From NCBI RefSeq assembly GCF_016107525.1, contig NZ_JABASR010000006.1, positions 1 through 64,000 of the forward strand: a stretch of 64,000 nt of DNA. The letters run 5' to 3'. Each line of letters begins with the position of its first letter. The first letter of the stretch is position 1. The notes beneath the pieces were generated by a model. The model did no database searches and was not told the origin of the DNA. It was given only the letters and a program-made list of their open reading frames with translations. This document shows positions 55,896 through 64,000 of this stretch, in pieces. This DNA is from Psychrobacter aquimaris. GTDB taxonomy: Bacteria > Pseudomonadota > Gammaproteobacteria > Pseudomonadales > Moraxellaceae. A program made the translations under genes and the position numbers.

Positions 55896-58052
55896 ATGCA
55901 AACCATTTTACTTGTTCCCATTAGCCGTGGTATCGGCGTGACATCAGCAGCACTGGGATTGATCCGTGCTTTTGATTACAACGGTATCAAAGCGGGCTTT
56001 ATGAAGCCGTTTTTGCAAGACGATACATTGGATAAGCAGCGCAGCTTAGACAGCTCAAGCGCTTTAACCATGCATGCTTTTGGCTTAAACCCACCTAAAT
56101 CTATCAGTCGCCAGCGCGTTGAGCGCATGCTGGGTGATGGCAACCTTGATGACTTAATGGAAGAAGTGGTCGTCAATTATCACACCCTTGGCGATGACTA
56201 TGATGTGGTCATTTGCGAAGGCTTGGTACCAACGACTGAGACTTCTTATGCTTCACAAATCAACCGTGCAATTGCCCATGCGCTAGATGCCAAAATCGTT
56301 TTTGTCAGCACTGCTGATACCAGTAAACCTGCCTATCTGGCCGACAAGCTTGACGTCCATGCCCGCGAGTTTGGCGGCATGGTAAGTGATCGTACGCTTG
56401 GCTGCATCTTGATGCGTATACATGACTTGCCAAATACGCAAAGCACCTTAGAAAATCAAATCGTTGCCCCTGGTGAAGCGGTTGTGAGTTTGGATGAAGG
56501 CTTTATGCAAGAAGTCCAGCGTCTATCACCACATTTTAATACCGAACAGTTCCGCTTAATCGGAGTGGTGCCATTCAGTGATTCACTGTCGGTGCCTCGT
56601 ACGTGGGATATCGCCACTGAGCTTGATGCCAAATGGCTCAATGTCGGTGAAGCTAAGTCACGCCGTATTAACCGCATTAGCCTAACCGCACGCTCGGTTG
56701 CACGCGTCGATGAGGTGTTTAAACGTGGCACTCTTATCGTCGTACCAGGTGACCGTGATGATTTATTATTGGCAGCTGGACTGGCTTGTATCAATGGTAT
56801 CCCGCTGGCAGGATTGGTATTAACCGGTGGCGTCGAGCCGAGTGCGACAGTCGCTGAGCTATGGCAATCTGCCCTCAAAACAGGCATCCCTGTCATGAGT
56901 GTCGAAAGCGACAGCTATGAGACCGTACAAAGCCTCATGCACATGAGCTCAGAGATTCCAAGTGATGATACCGAGCGTGCGGAAGAAGTGGCTCGTTATG
57001 TCGCCGCCCATTTAGACCTTAGCTGGATCAAAGACTATTTTAGTCAAAATCATGAGCCGCGCCTCTCACCGTCTGCATTCCGTCATCAAGTGGTTAAAAA
57101 AGCGCAAAACGCCAAAAAACGCATCGTACTACCAGAGGGCTCTGAGCCTCGTACGGTTGAAGCAGCTTGTATCTGTCAAAGCCGTGGTATTGCCAATTGT
57201 GTACTGCTCGCTAAGCGTTCTGATGTCGAGCAAGTCGCCAAGAACCGCGACTTAGTGTTGCCAGAAGGTCTAGAAATCATCGACCCTGACACGCTTGATA
57301 TGAGCAAATATATCGCCGCAGTGGTCGAACGCCGCAAAGGCAAAACTGGTGCAGATGTCGCTGCTGAATATTTAAAAGATACCGTATATCTAGGCACAAC
57401 CATGCTACAGATGGACGAAGTCGACGGCCTCGTTTCTGGGGCGATTCATACCACCGCCAACACCGTCCGTCCAGCGTTTCAGTTGATTAAGACTGCACCG
57501 CAATACTCGCTCGTGTCGTCAGTATTTTTTATGCTGCTGCCTGAGCAAGTGGTTGTCTACGGTGACTGCGCCATCAATCCTGATCCGAATGCCGAAGAGC
57601 TAGCAGAAATTGCCATTCAATCAGCACAGTCTGCCGCCGCCTTTGGTATCGATCCAAAAGTCGCGATGATTAGCTATTCTACAGGCTCATCAGGAACTGG
57701 CGCGGATGTCGAAAAAGTCACCCGTGCGACCCAAATCGTCCGCGAACGTGCGCCACACCTAAAAGTCGATGGACCGCTACAGTATGACGCCGCTTCTGTC
57801 ATGAGCGTCGGCAAGCAAAAAGCGCCTGACTCACCTGTTGCTGGGCAAGCAAACGTCTTTATTTTCCCAGACCTCAATACTGGCAACACCACTTATAAAG
57901 CCGTACAACGTAGTGCCAACGTTGTCAGTGTTGGCCCAATGCTACAAGGTTTGAATAAGCCAGTAAACGATTTGTCTCGTGGCGCCTTAGTCGATGATAT
58001 TATCTACACCATCGCCCTTACTGCTATTCAAGCCGATAGCGACGCGATTTAA
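55896..58052 (+). CDS. pta: Phosphate acetyltransferase
   Basis: Interconverts acetyl phosphate and acetyl-CoA; with AckA it forms the acetate node. The 718-residue protein is the long, three-domain form: an N-terminal P-loop-like domain (LLVPISRGIGVTSAALGLIRAF), a middle DRTGG domain (about 215-330) and the C-terminal catalytic PTA_PTB domain starting VLPEGSEPRTVEAA and ending with FPDLNTGNTTYKAVQR and GPMLQGLNKPVNDLSRG. TAGGA precedes the ATG. Confidence 0.96.
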   Translation: MQTILLVPISRGIGVTSAALGLIRAFDYNGIKAGFMKPFLQDDTLDKQRSLDSSSALTMHAFGLNPPKSISRQRVERMLGDGNLDDLMEEVVVNYHTLGDDYDVVICEGLVPTTETSYASQINRAIAHALDAKIVFVSTADTSKPAYLADKLDVHAREFGGMVSDRTLGCILMRIHDLPNTQSTLENQIVAPGEAVVSLDEGFMQEVQRLSPHFNTEQFRLIGVVPFSDSLSVPRTWDIATELDAKWLNVGEAKSRRINRISLTARSVARVDEVFKRGTLIVVPGDRDDLLLAAGLACINGIPLAGLVLTGGVEPSATVAELWQSALKTGIPVMSVESDSYETVQSLMHMSSEIPSDDTERAEEVARYVAAHLDLSWIKDYFSQNHEPRLSPSAFRHQVVKKAQNAKKRIVLPEGSEPRTVEAACICQSRGIANCVLLAKRSDVEQVAKNRDLVLPEGLEIIDPDTLDMSKYIAAVVERRKGKTGADVAAEYLKDTVYLGTTMLQMDEVDGLVSGAIHTTANTVRPAFQLIKTAPQYSLVSSVFFMLLPEQVVVYGDCAINPDPNAEELAEIAIQSAQSAAAFGIDPKVAMISYSTGSSGTGADVEKVTRATQIVRERAPHLKVDGPLQYDAASVMSVGKQKAPDSPVAGQANVFIFPDLNTGNTTYKAVQRSANVVSVGPMLQGLNKPVNDLSRGALVDDIIYTIALTAIQADSDAI

Positions 58053-58087
58053 TTGCGTTAAAATCTATGAGTAATCGCTCTATAAGT

Positions 58088-58118
58088 AACCGACTATCAA
58101 AATGATGGTCGGTTTTTT
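58088..58118 (+). terminator. Rho-independent terminator of pta
   Basis: AACCGACTATCA / TGATGGTCGGTT with a 3-base loop followed by TTTT, 35 bases after the stop. Confidence 0.85.
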
Positions 58119-58335
58119 ATTGGCTATGTTTATAAATGACTTTTTAGAAAAGTTTTCATAACGCATAATTAAGTGCTCATTTCACCTAGTATTTCAGTGC
58201 TTTTAATGACAGATGCCCGCTTGCCCTCTACAATAGCGCTATCATCGAAGCATTTAACTTAAAAAAGGTCAGCTGACAAAAGGGTGAAATGCATCAACGA
58301 TAACGTGCATCTTATCCATTTTTACGCACTTATTT

Positions 58336-59253
58336 ATGCCAAATACCAGTAAAAACCCTCAAGAAAATATACCTGCGCCAGCCATTCGCGCTTATCTTGG
58401 CGGCTCATTTGACCCTGTACATAACGGTCATCTACAAATGGCGATGACTGTTTATCAGCATTTGCTACCGATAGCCAAGCAGCAACAGCGCGCGCTGCAC
58501 GTGTCACTATTGCCCAATGCGCGCTCCCCTTTTAAAGAAAAAAGCACCCATCCTAAACACCGTCTGGCCATGTTAAAGCTTGCGACACTCAATACACCGC
58601 TACAAATTAGTGAGCTTGAGCTCTGGCAAACACCGCCTGTTTATACCATCGATAGTGTATGCACGTTGCGCCAACGTTATCCGCATGACAGTTTAATATT
58701 CATCATCGGGATGGATAGCGCGCTGAGTTTGAGCAAATGGAAAAATGGCTTAGAGCTTACCGATTACGTCAATCTATGGATTTTTAATCGTGACAACAAC
58801 TTTGTTATTAATAAAAATATCTTTGATATGAATACAAATTTTATTAATAAAGGGGTAATGACTCAGGATTTATCTGTTTTGCACACTCACTCACAATCTC
58901 AGTTACCCAAACAGCTGCAACCTCTCCTCATCGATGCGCCTATTGACTTATTAAAGCCTATGCCTCAAGCACTGACCGATAGCCGTCTCTTGAAAAACCC
59001 CCATCAAGGCCACATTTATATAGACTCGCGTCCTATCGCCACGATATCCAGTACACAGATACGCCAACAGTTGCAGCCAACAGAAAATCGATCGAATATA
59101 ATACCCGCAGCTGCAAGGCAAATGACATCTGTAGCACCAATAAATGATATCATAGGCGATACTGCACCCAATCCATTAGCTAAATGGCTAAATCCTGCTG
59201 TTTATCAATATATTATCGCCCATCAGCTATATTCTGCTGCTCAATTCCGTTAA
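58336..59253 (+). CDS. nadD: Nicotinate-mononucleotide adenylyltransferase
   Basis: Adenylates nicotinate mononucleotide in NAD synthesis. The 305-residue protein has GGSFDPVHNGH at 22-32, the HRLAMLKLAT helix, FIIGMDSALSLSKWK and the C-terminal ISSTQIRQQL. It is about 90 residues longer than usual: an inserted stretch of Asn/Asp-rich sequence after NLWIFNRD (about residues 152-205) encoded by notably AT-rich DNA, and a second polar insert after IRQQL. The order nadD-rsfS is conserved among bacteria. The start has no clear ribosome-binding site. Confidence 0.92.
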   Translation: MPNTSKNPQENIPAPAIRAYLGGSFDPVHNGHLQMAMTVYQHLLPIAKQQQRALHVSLLPNARSPFKEKSTHPKHRLAMLKLATLNTPLQISELELWQTPPVYTIDSVCTLRQRYPHDSLIFIIGMDSALSLSKWKNGLELTDYVNLWIFNRDNNFVINKNIFDMNTNFINKGVMTQDLSVLHTHSQSQLPKQLQPLLIDAPIDLLKPMPQALTDSRLLKNPHQGHIYIDSRPIATISSTQIRQQLQPTENRSNIIPAAARQMTSVAPINDIIGDTAPNPLAKWLNPAVYQYIIAHQLYSAAQFR

Positions 59254-59384
59254 AATCGCCTTATCTTTGTCATTTTGCCTATCCTGTCTCTATGCGTGGC
59301 TGACGACATATGATGAGTCGGATAAGACAAATTGACGTTTTACCTTTTTATTTTTAATATTGACGATTCAAGAGATCAAAATTT

Positions 59385-59798
59385 ATGACCAACACCATGA
59401 CTGAAGAACGCTTAAAAGAATGCTTAGCCGTTGTTGAGACCGCTCTAGACGATATGAAAGCGAAGAACATCACTGTAATGAATGTAGAAGATTTGACTGA
59501 CGTAACCGAACGCATCATTATCGCTGACGGTACCTCTAAGCGTCATGTACGCGCGATGGCTGACAGTGTCGGCGCTGAAGCGAAGCAAGCTGGCTTTATG
59601 CCACTTGGTCGCGAAGGTGGTATAGACTCTGACTGGACATTGATTGATCTGGGTGCTGTCGTCGTGCATGTAATGACGCCACAAGCCCGTGAGTTCTACG
59701 ACTTAGAAGGCCTATGGTCATCACCTGAGCAATTGGCTGAGCTGGTCGCTGTACCGCGTGAAAAGAAAACCGCTGGTCGTCGTAACAAAAATAAATAA
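59385..59798 (+). CDS. rsfS: Ribosomal silencing factor RsfS
   Basis: Binds L14 of the large subunit and blocks subunit joining when nutrients are low. The 137-residue protein has ALDDMKAKNITVMNVEDL, IIIADGTSKRHVRAMADSV, GREGGIDSDWTLIDLGAVVVHVM (parts) and AREFYDLEGLW, the DUF143 pattern. It has a basic Lys/Arg tail. An ATG four codons later is an alternative start. A terminator follows. Confidence 0.95.
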   Translation: MTNTMTEERLKECLAVVETALDDMKAKNITVMNVEDLTDVTERIIIADGTSKRHVRAMADSVGAEAKQAGFMPLGREGGIDSDWTLIDLGAVVVHVMTPQAREFYDLEGLWSSPEQLAELVAVPREKKTAGRRNKNK

Positions 59799-59843
59799 GC
59801 TTGTCAGTGACGATACTCGTTCAACATTGAAAAACGTACCGCC

Positions 59844-59878
59844 AAAAAGACCAGATGATTATTCTGGTCTTTTTTTTG
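59844..59878 (+). terminator. Rho-independent terminator of rsfS
   Basis: AAAAAGACCAGA / TCTGGTCTTTTT with a 7-base loop and a run of eight T, 50 bases after the stop. Confidence 0.9.
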
Positions 59879-60068
59879 TTCCGATATTTGGGCGTACTTG
59901 TGATGATAAAAAACTATGATGCGCTGTAATCTGTGAATTTTTGAATATAAGCTTAAATCAATGGGCTTATAAAAGTTGTATAACAGGACAAAAAGTCGAT
60001 TTTTTCCAATTATTCCTATCTATTGGACAATATACTTAGTGGCAGTTATTTATCCATTAGGAACAACT

Positions 60069-60518
60069 ATGAAAAGAGCAAATTACTACAATATCGAGCC
60101 TGAGCTAGTTAACTACTTGGTGGATCAAGAAGCACTGATCAAAAAAAAGGTAGAGGCGAGCTTTGGGTTAACAGTTTGGGAACTGGTGAAGTTAAGAGCG
60201 TCACAGTTAAATAAATGTGCTTATTGTTTGGCTATGCATAGTGCGCAAGCCCTAGAATACGGTGAGAGTATGAACCGAATTATTGCCCTTAGTGCATGGC
60301 AAGATGCGCCTCTTTACAATGATAAAGAACGTACAGCATTAGCACTTTGTGAAAAATTGACCCTATCACAGAATATTGATGATGACTTTTATCTCGCTCT
60401 TACTAAGGTATTTGATCAACAAAGCTTAGTTACTCTAACTGTAGCTATTAATGCTATAAATAGTTGGAATCGTATAGTCAAAATGTTTAAACCTACAGTC
60501 AAGTTTAATGAACAATAA
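60069..60518 (+). CDS. AhpD-like carboxymuconolactone decarboxylase family protein
   Basis: A 149-residue CMD/AhpD-family protein with the redox motif CAYCLAMH preceded by ELVKLRASQLN, typical of alkylhydroperoxidase-like proteins. The rest is all-helical (ERTALALCEKLTLS). The role is probably antioxidant or detoxifying but the substrate is unknown. The ATG at 60069 follows AGGA; the upstream in-frame extension is hydrophobic and lacks support. Its last 11 bases overlap the following AraC-type regulator, so the two are one unit. Confidence 0.87.
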   Translation: MKRANYYNIEPELVNYLVDQEALIKKKVEASFGLTVWELVKLRASQLNKCAYCLAMHSAQALEYGESMNRIIALSAWQDAPLYNDKERTALALCEKLTLSQNIDDDFYLALTKVFDQQSLVTLTVAINAINSWNRIVKMFKPTVKFNEQ

Positions 60519-61245
60519 CCTATTACTTGAGCTTTATAGCCCAACAGGCGATATTGCTAATTATATACAAGCAATTTGGTTTGCTAACGCTCCATTTTCA
60601 GGGGAGAGCTGGCTCCCCTGCGATGGCGCGACAGGAGTTATATTCTTGATTTCAGGTCAGCTTGAATTAGCAGGAATAAGATTGCAACTGCCCTACTTTA
60701 TGCAAACCATATCAACACAATCAAAAAAAGTAACGTTTACCAGTGGCACCGTTTTTTGCGGGATCAGATTTAAGCCTGCAGGACTTGCTCATCTACAAAA
60801 GGTTAACCACGCCCTAGTTGCCCCTGCAACCCTTACAAAGATTGCGCAAGGGCTTGATCAAGACGCTAACTTAGATTCGTTTATTGACTTGCTGTCGACG
60901 TATCTCAATGCGCCAAAAAAACCTCACCATACTATTGAGCAAACACAACAGTTAATTCACAATATAATTAACCTTACCCCGCTCAATACGGCCTACGACA
61001 ATAGCCCTAAAGGTAAACGTCAGTTAGAACGTTACGTTAAAAACACCTGTGGGATCACTGCAAAACATCTTGCACGCATTTATAGAGTCAGACAAGCCAA
61101 ACAATTTATCAAAGCGGACCCACAGTTGAGCTTGGCGCAACTGGCTCTTGAGTGTGGGTTTACTGATCAATCTCATTTAAACAACGAGTTCAATGCCATT
61201 TTACGAATAACCCCTGCAAGATATAGAAAGCTCATTCATAAATGA
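60508..61245 (+). CDS. AraC-family transcriptional regulator
   Basis: A 245-residue regulator. The N-terminal part (about 1-130) is a small sensor domain with LPCDGATGVIFLISGQL and GIRFKPAGL, as in the AraC group whose N-terminus resembles DUF6597. The C-terminal helix-turn-helix pair is KHLARIYRVRQAKQFI and LSLAQLALECGFTDQSHLNNEF, followed by ITPARYRKL. Translation is coupled to the AhpD-like gene by overlap, suggesting it controls that gene; this is inference. Confidence 0.85.
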   Translation: MNNNLLLELYSPTGDIANYIQAIWFANAPFSGESWLPCDGATGVIFLISGQLELAGIRLQLPYFMQTISTQSKKVTFTSGTVFCGIRFKPAGLAHLQKVNHALVAPATLTKIAQGLDQDANLDSFIDLLSTYLNAPKKPHHTIEQTQQLIHNIINLTPLNTAYDNSPKGKRQLERYVKNTCGITAKHLARIYRVRQAKQFIKADPQLSLAQLALECGFTDQSHLNNEFNAILRITPARYRKLIHK

Positions 61246-61392
61246 GATACTGCATTTTTTATGTAAAAATAAGCAGTTCTGTATCAGTACACGCACTGAT
61301 AAATATTCTGAAAATGGTTCAAGATTAGGCTAAGATATCAGCAACCAGTCAGCCTTACTGCCTCAAAAAACAACCAACCATCAGAGCGGCTT

Positions 61393-62163
61393 ATGAGCAC
61401 AGAACCGATGATATCTACGCTACCAGCAACGGCACAAAGCAAGCCAGACTTTAACCAAGACCTGCCACTACATATCGCCAACTTAACCTGCGTCCGCGCT
61501 GGTAAAGCGATGCCATTTGCACGCGAAGAAATGAGCGCCATCGATAAATCGCCAATCAAAGCACCCGTCGCCGTCAACTTTATGGGCTTGACCACCGATG
61601 AGCAAGCCGATCGTAAGCATCATGGCGGCCCCTTAAAAGCCGTGCATCAACTGGCACCAGCGACTTACGACAAGATCAATGCAGAATTTGATTTAAAAGT
61701 GCGTGTCGGCACGCTCGGCGAAAACCTCACGACCGAAGCCGTCAATGGTCTGTCTGAGATGGATGAGTCTAACGTCTGTATTGGCGACGTTTATCAGTAT
61801 GGCGACGACAAAATAAACGGTGAAGATAGCTTGCAACTGCGCATCGTGCAGCCGCGCCGCCCGTGTTACAAGATCAACGACCAAATCGGACAATTTACTA
61901 AAGTGCCCAATATCGCGGCATGGGTCAGCAAGCAAGGTATCTCGGGCTGGTATTTTCAAGTGGTGCGTGATGGGATGATTAACGCTGATTTGCCGGTCTA
62001 CTTAGTCGAACGTCCTTATCCGTTTGCTACGTTAGAAAAGCTGTGGCAATTGTCTAACTCAAAAGAAAAGTTTGATGCTGAGGTGATTGAGCCATGGCTG
62101 GCAATTGAGTGTTTGGAGGAAAGTTGGAAAGTAATGCTTAGGAAGAAGATCTATAAAGGTTAA
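61393..62163 (+). CDS. MOSC-domain protein, YiiM-like
   Basis: A 256-residue molybdenum-cofactor-using protein of the YiiM type, which in E. coli helps reduce N-hydroxylated base analogues. Family markers: HHGGPLKAVHQL, VGTLGENLTTEAV, QLRIVQPRRPCYKIN with the likely cofactor cysteine, and the C-terminal 3-alpha region. The N-terminal 25 residues are extra. No strong ribosome-binding site; the ATG at 61393 is the first in frame. Confidence 0.87.
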   Translation: MSTEPMISTLPATAQSKPDFNQDLPLHIANLTCVRAGKAMPFAREEMSAIDKSPIKAPVAVNFMGLTTDEQADRKHHGGPLKAVHQLAPATYDKINAEFDLKVRVGTLGENLTTEAVNGLSEMDESNVCIGDVYQYGDDKINGEDSLQLRIVQPRRPCYKINDQIGQFTKVPNIAAWVSKQGISGWYFQVVRDGMINADLPVYLVERPYPFATLEKLWQLSNSKEKFDAEVIEPWLAIECLEESWKVMLRKKIYKG

Positions 62164-62169
62164 AAGACA

Positions 62170-62634
62170 ATGAAAAACATAAGTAATTGGAAGTTTAAAA
62201 AATGGGTAAATTGGATTGAAAATTCCCCTTCCGATATGCCTACTGATATTTGGAATTATATTAATTTAGAAATTTATCCTGAAGATATAGAGATAATATC
62301 AACAATCTTGTTGCCAGTTACTTTTGAATATAAAGGAATTATTTTACTCAATATCGAAGGTATCTACGAGAAAGAAATCAGTGAGATGTATGATAAAGGT
62401 TTGCCAAACATGGCTAGCAAAGTTGAAGCTCAGGAAAGTATGAACAGATTAGTGGTAGACGATGTTTTCTTTAATACAGCTGATAGATCTAGTAATGAAA
62501 CAATAATGAATGTGGCAGAGCTTATAAAGCATAATTGGGAGTATCATCTGATGAAAAAATATCCTAATAGACATTTCATAGTTGAGATTGTAGGGGAAAG
62601 TTTTTATCCTGTAGTAACCTTCTATGAGCCGTGA
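62170..62634 (+). CDS. AT-rich orphan gene, unknown function
   Basis: A 154-residue acidic soluble protein I do not recognise, with many Ile, Asn, Glu and Trp residues (NWKFKKWVNWIE, HNWEYHL). No signal or membrane segment. The codon choice is strikingly AT-rich compared with the MOSC gene that ends 6 bases before, suggesting a recent arrival. The composition and size recall orphan immunity proteins of contact-dependent or polymorphic toxin systems, but no motif supports that directly. Confidence 0.7.
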   Translation: MKNISNWKFKKWVNWIENSPSDMPTDIWNYINLEIYPEDIEIISTILLPVTFEYKGIILLNIEGIYEKEISEMYDKGLPNMASKVEAQESMNRLVVDDVFFNTADRSSNETIMNVAELIKHNWEYHLMKKYPNRHFIVEIVGESFYPVVTFYEP

Positions 62635-62660
62635 CAATAGAACTGTTTATTATTCTATCT

Positions 62661-63089
62661 TTAAACAGGCTCAATTCTAATAGCATCTAAAAAAACATAT
62701 TGATAATTTTCGATAATTTTAACCATTTTTTTATCAATATTGCTAACTAGCAATGGGACAGAAGGCTTAGCTACTAAACTATAATATGGCTGAGTTAAAT
62801 CATCAGTATCATATACATATAGCCCTTTTTTTGTATAAAAAATAAATTCCTCAAGATTAGTATTATTAACAAATACATCTTGCTGTTCTATACAAAAACT
62901 ACCAATGCTACCATTGTCTTCTAGACGGTTAAAATAGTCATAACAGTTCTCATAATTTTGCTCTTTTAGAATATTATTGACCAAAACCGAGGTCGTACCA
63001 TTGCTAAAGAATGTGGCTAATTTACCTTCCTTATCAGAAGCAAACCAAGTTAAATCCCAGCAATCTAAGCTCTCTATACTTATAGACAT
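62661..63089 (-). CDS. AT-rich orphan gene, unknown function
   Basis: A 142-residue acidic soluble protein, convergent with the gene at 62170-62634, with the two stop codons about 26 bases apart. It starts with DCWDLTWFASDKEGKLATFFSNG, a pattern (D-x-T-W-F-A-x-D) I associate with small orphan proteins of Moraxellaceae, followed by aromatic-rich segments. Very AT-rich like its partner. The role is unknown; immunity or regulatory function is only a guess. Confidence 0.68.
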   Translation of the reverse strand: MSISIESLDCWDLTWFASDKEGKLATFFSNGTTSVLVNNILKEQNYENCYDYFNRLEDNGSIGSFCIEQQDVFVNNTNLEEFIFYTKKGLYVYDTDDLTQPYYSLVAKPSVPLLVSNIDKKMVKIIENYQYVFLDAIRIEPV

Positions 63090-63193
63090 AATTGAATCCG
63101 GTTCACTAAATTAAAAGATAATCTTATAGCTATCAAATTTAATATAAGAAACTATAGCGTATTTTATATTATCATTCCTAAACAGAGCATTTC

Positions 63194-64000
63194 ATGGTAA
63201 AAAACATATTCTTAGCACTTGGCTTAGCCCTGCCTTTGATTGGCTGTGTGACCACGACCTCACCAGTGGCAACGACCAAAAACTACAGCGTCGACAGCGA
63301 CACCTATCAATCGACTGGCAAAAGCCAGCGCATCAAAACCATCGTCCTGCACTATACGGTCTCAGACAATGAGCGCTCAATCAAAACATTGACCACTGGC
63401 AATGTGAGCGCGCACTATCTCGTGTTAGATAATGACGACGATAAAATTTATAACCTTGTACCAGAATCTGATCGTGCATGGCATGCAGGCGACGGTGGCT
63501 TTTCAGGTAGAACTATCCTCAACGATACTTCTATCGGCATCGAAATCGTCAACGCAGGGATTAAACCTGAATATCGAGACGCACTAAAGAATGGCAATAT
63601 GGATTACCATCCTTATGAGCATTATGTTGCATTTGATGAATTGCAGATTAAAAAGGTCGCACAACTGGTACAAGATATCGCCAGACGCTATGACATCTCA
63701 CCCAAAAATATCATCGGTCATGCAGATATGGCACCCTCGCGCAAGATAGACCCGGGTGCAAAATTTCCGTGGGAGCGACTATATTTCGATTACGGTATCG
63801 GCGCTTGGTATGATGAAGCGGACAAGCAAGAAATTATGAATCGGCGTACCTTGGTCGCGCCAAGCGTGCAGGAGATCAAGCAAGCCTTTCGCAAGTATGG
63901 TTATCAAATCAATAATAGCGACGAGTGGGACAAGCCCAGCCGTGATGTGATTTATGCGTTTCAATTGCATTTCAGACCGCAGCAGCCAACCGGTAATATG
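63194..64000 (+). CDS. amiD: AmiD-like N-acetylmuramoyl-L-alanine amidase lipoprotein (partial)
   Basis: Zinc amidase that cleaves the bond between muramic acid and the stem peptide, anchored in the outer membrane. The visible 269 residues have a lipobox LPLIGC with C18, an Amidase_2 (PGRP-like) domain with zinc ligands H53 (VLHYT), H176 (IIGHADMAP) and D186 (RKIDPG), a glutamate in SIGIEIVNAG, and the start of a C-terminal peptidoglycan-binding domain (VQEIKQAFRKYGY). The coding sequence runs off the window end without a stop. Confidence 0.9.
   Translation, partial: MVKNIFLALGLALPLIGCVTTTSPVATTKNYSVDSDTYQSTGKSQRIKTIVLHYTVSDNERSIKTLTTGNVSAHYLVLDNDDDKIYNLVPESDRAWHAGDGGFSGRTILNDTSIGIEIVNAGIKPEYRDALKNGNMDYHPYEHYVAFDELQIKKVAQLVQDIARRYDISPKNIIGHADMAPSRKIDPGAKFPWERLYFDYGIGAWYDEADKQEIMNRRTLVAPSVQEIKQAFRKYGYQINNSDEWDKPSRDVIYAFQLHFRPQQPTGNM

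Overview
The window looks like chromosomal DNA of a Psychrobacter-like member of the Moraxellaceae (Gammaproteobacteria). The assignment is by protein character and gene neighbourhood: a bacterial wax ester synthase/DGAT, a minor-pilin operon of the Pseudomonas/Acinetobacter kind, type II secretion genes scattered rather than clustered, an lptM-lysA-dapF-xerC group, and a long outer-membrane phospholipase A resembling those of Neisseria and Moraxellaceae. Most of the window is conserved housekeeping sequence; accessory material is limited to the left edge, the McrBC locus and the last 4 kb.

Layout. 1-4.5 kb: minor pilin operon fimU-pilV-pilW-pilX-pilY1 read leftwards; pilY1 is cut off after its von Willebrand A domain by what looks like one end of an insertion sequence. 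4.9-10.4 kb: comF, pldA, dsbD and, just upstream of dsbD, a free-standing copy of the DsbD N-terminal domain. 10.6-15.1 kb: gspG, gspF, an unrecognised 351-residue protein and an AraC-type regulator; gspE lies apart at 21-22.7 kb. 15.6-16.1 kb: a tRNA-Pro/Arg/His operon with a near-consensus sigma70 promoter. 16.2-19.3 kb: a McrBC type IV restriction system. 19.6-26 kb: a hotdog-fold protein, an exported RidA, gspE, thiG, the wax ester synthase and suhB. 26.4-33.2 kb: dxs, ribA, hemF, a cytochrome c' lipoprotein, gloA and a beta carbonic anhydrase. 33.6-38 kb: potABC without a binding-protein gene, a MetR-like regulator and fluC/crcB.

38-46.5 kb: tsaD, two small lipoproteins (one a c-type cytochrome), rpsU, yqeY, a BepA-like metalloprotease, a TusA-family protein, rpoH, a DUF423 protein, thiS and hpf. 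47-53.8 kb: rpoN, a nitrilase-family amidase, xerC, dapF, lysA, lptM. 54.5-59.8 kb: ackA, pta, nadD, rsfS. 60-64 kb: an AhpD-like protein overlapping an AraC regulator, a MOSC-domain protein, two AT-rich convergent orphan genes, and the start of an AmiD-like amidase that runs off the end.

Functional links: fimU to pilY1 and comF belong to type IV pilus and DNA-uptake biology; gspE/F/G to type II secretion; dsbD supports periplasmic disulfide reduction; ackA-pta is the acetate-acetyl-CoA node; dapF and lysA are the last steps to lysine; thiG/thiS make the thiamin thiazole; rpoH, rpoN and hpf are global stress regulators. I found no complete undescribed system. The best candidates for a second look are the solitary DsbD-alpha domain, the AT-rich orphan pair near 62.2-63.1 kb, the McrB without an N-terminal recognition domain with its long inverted repeat, and the interrupted pilY1.
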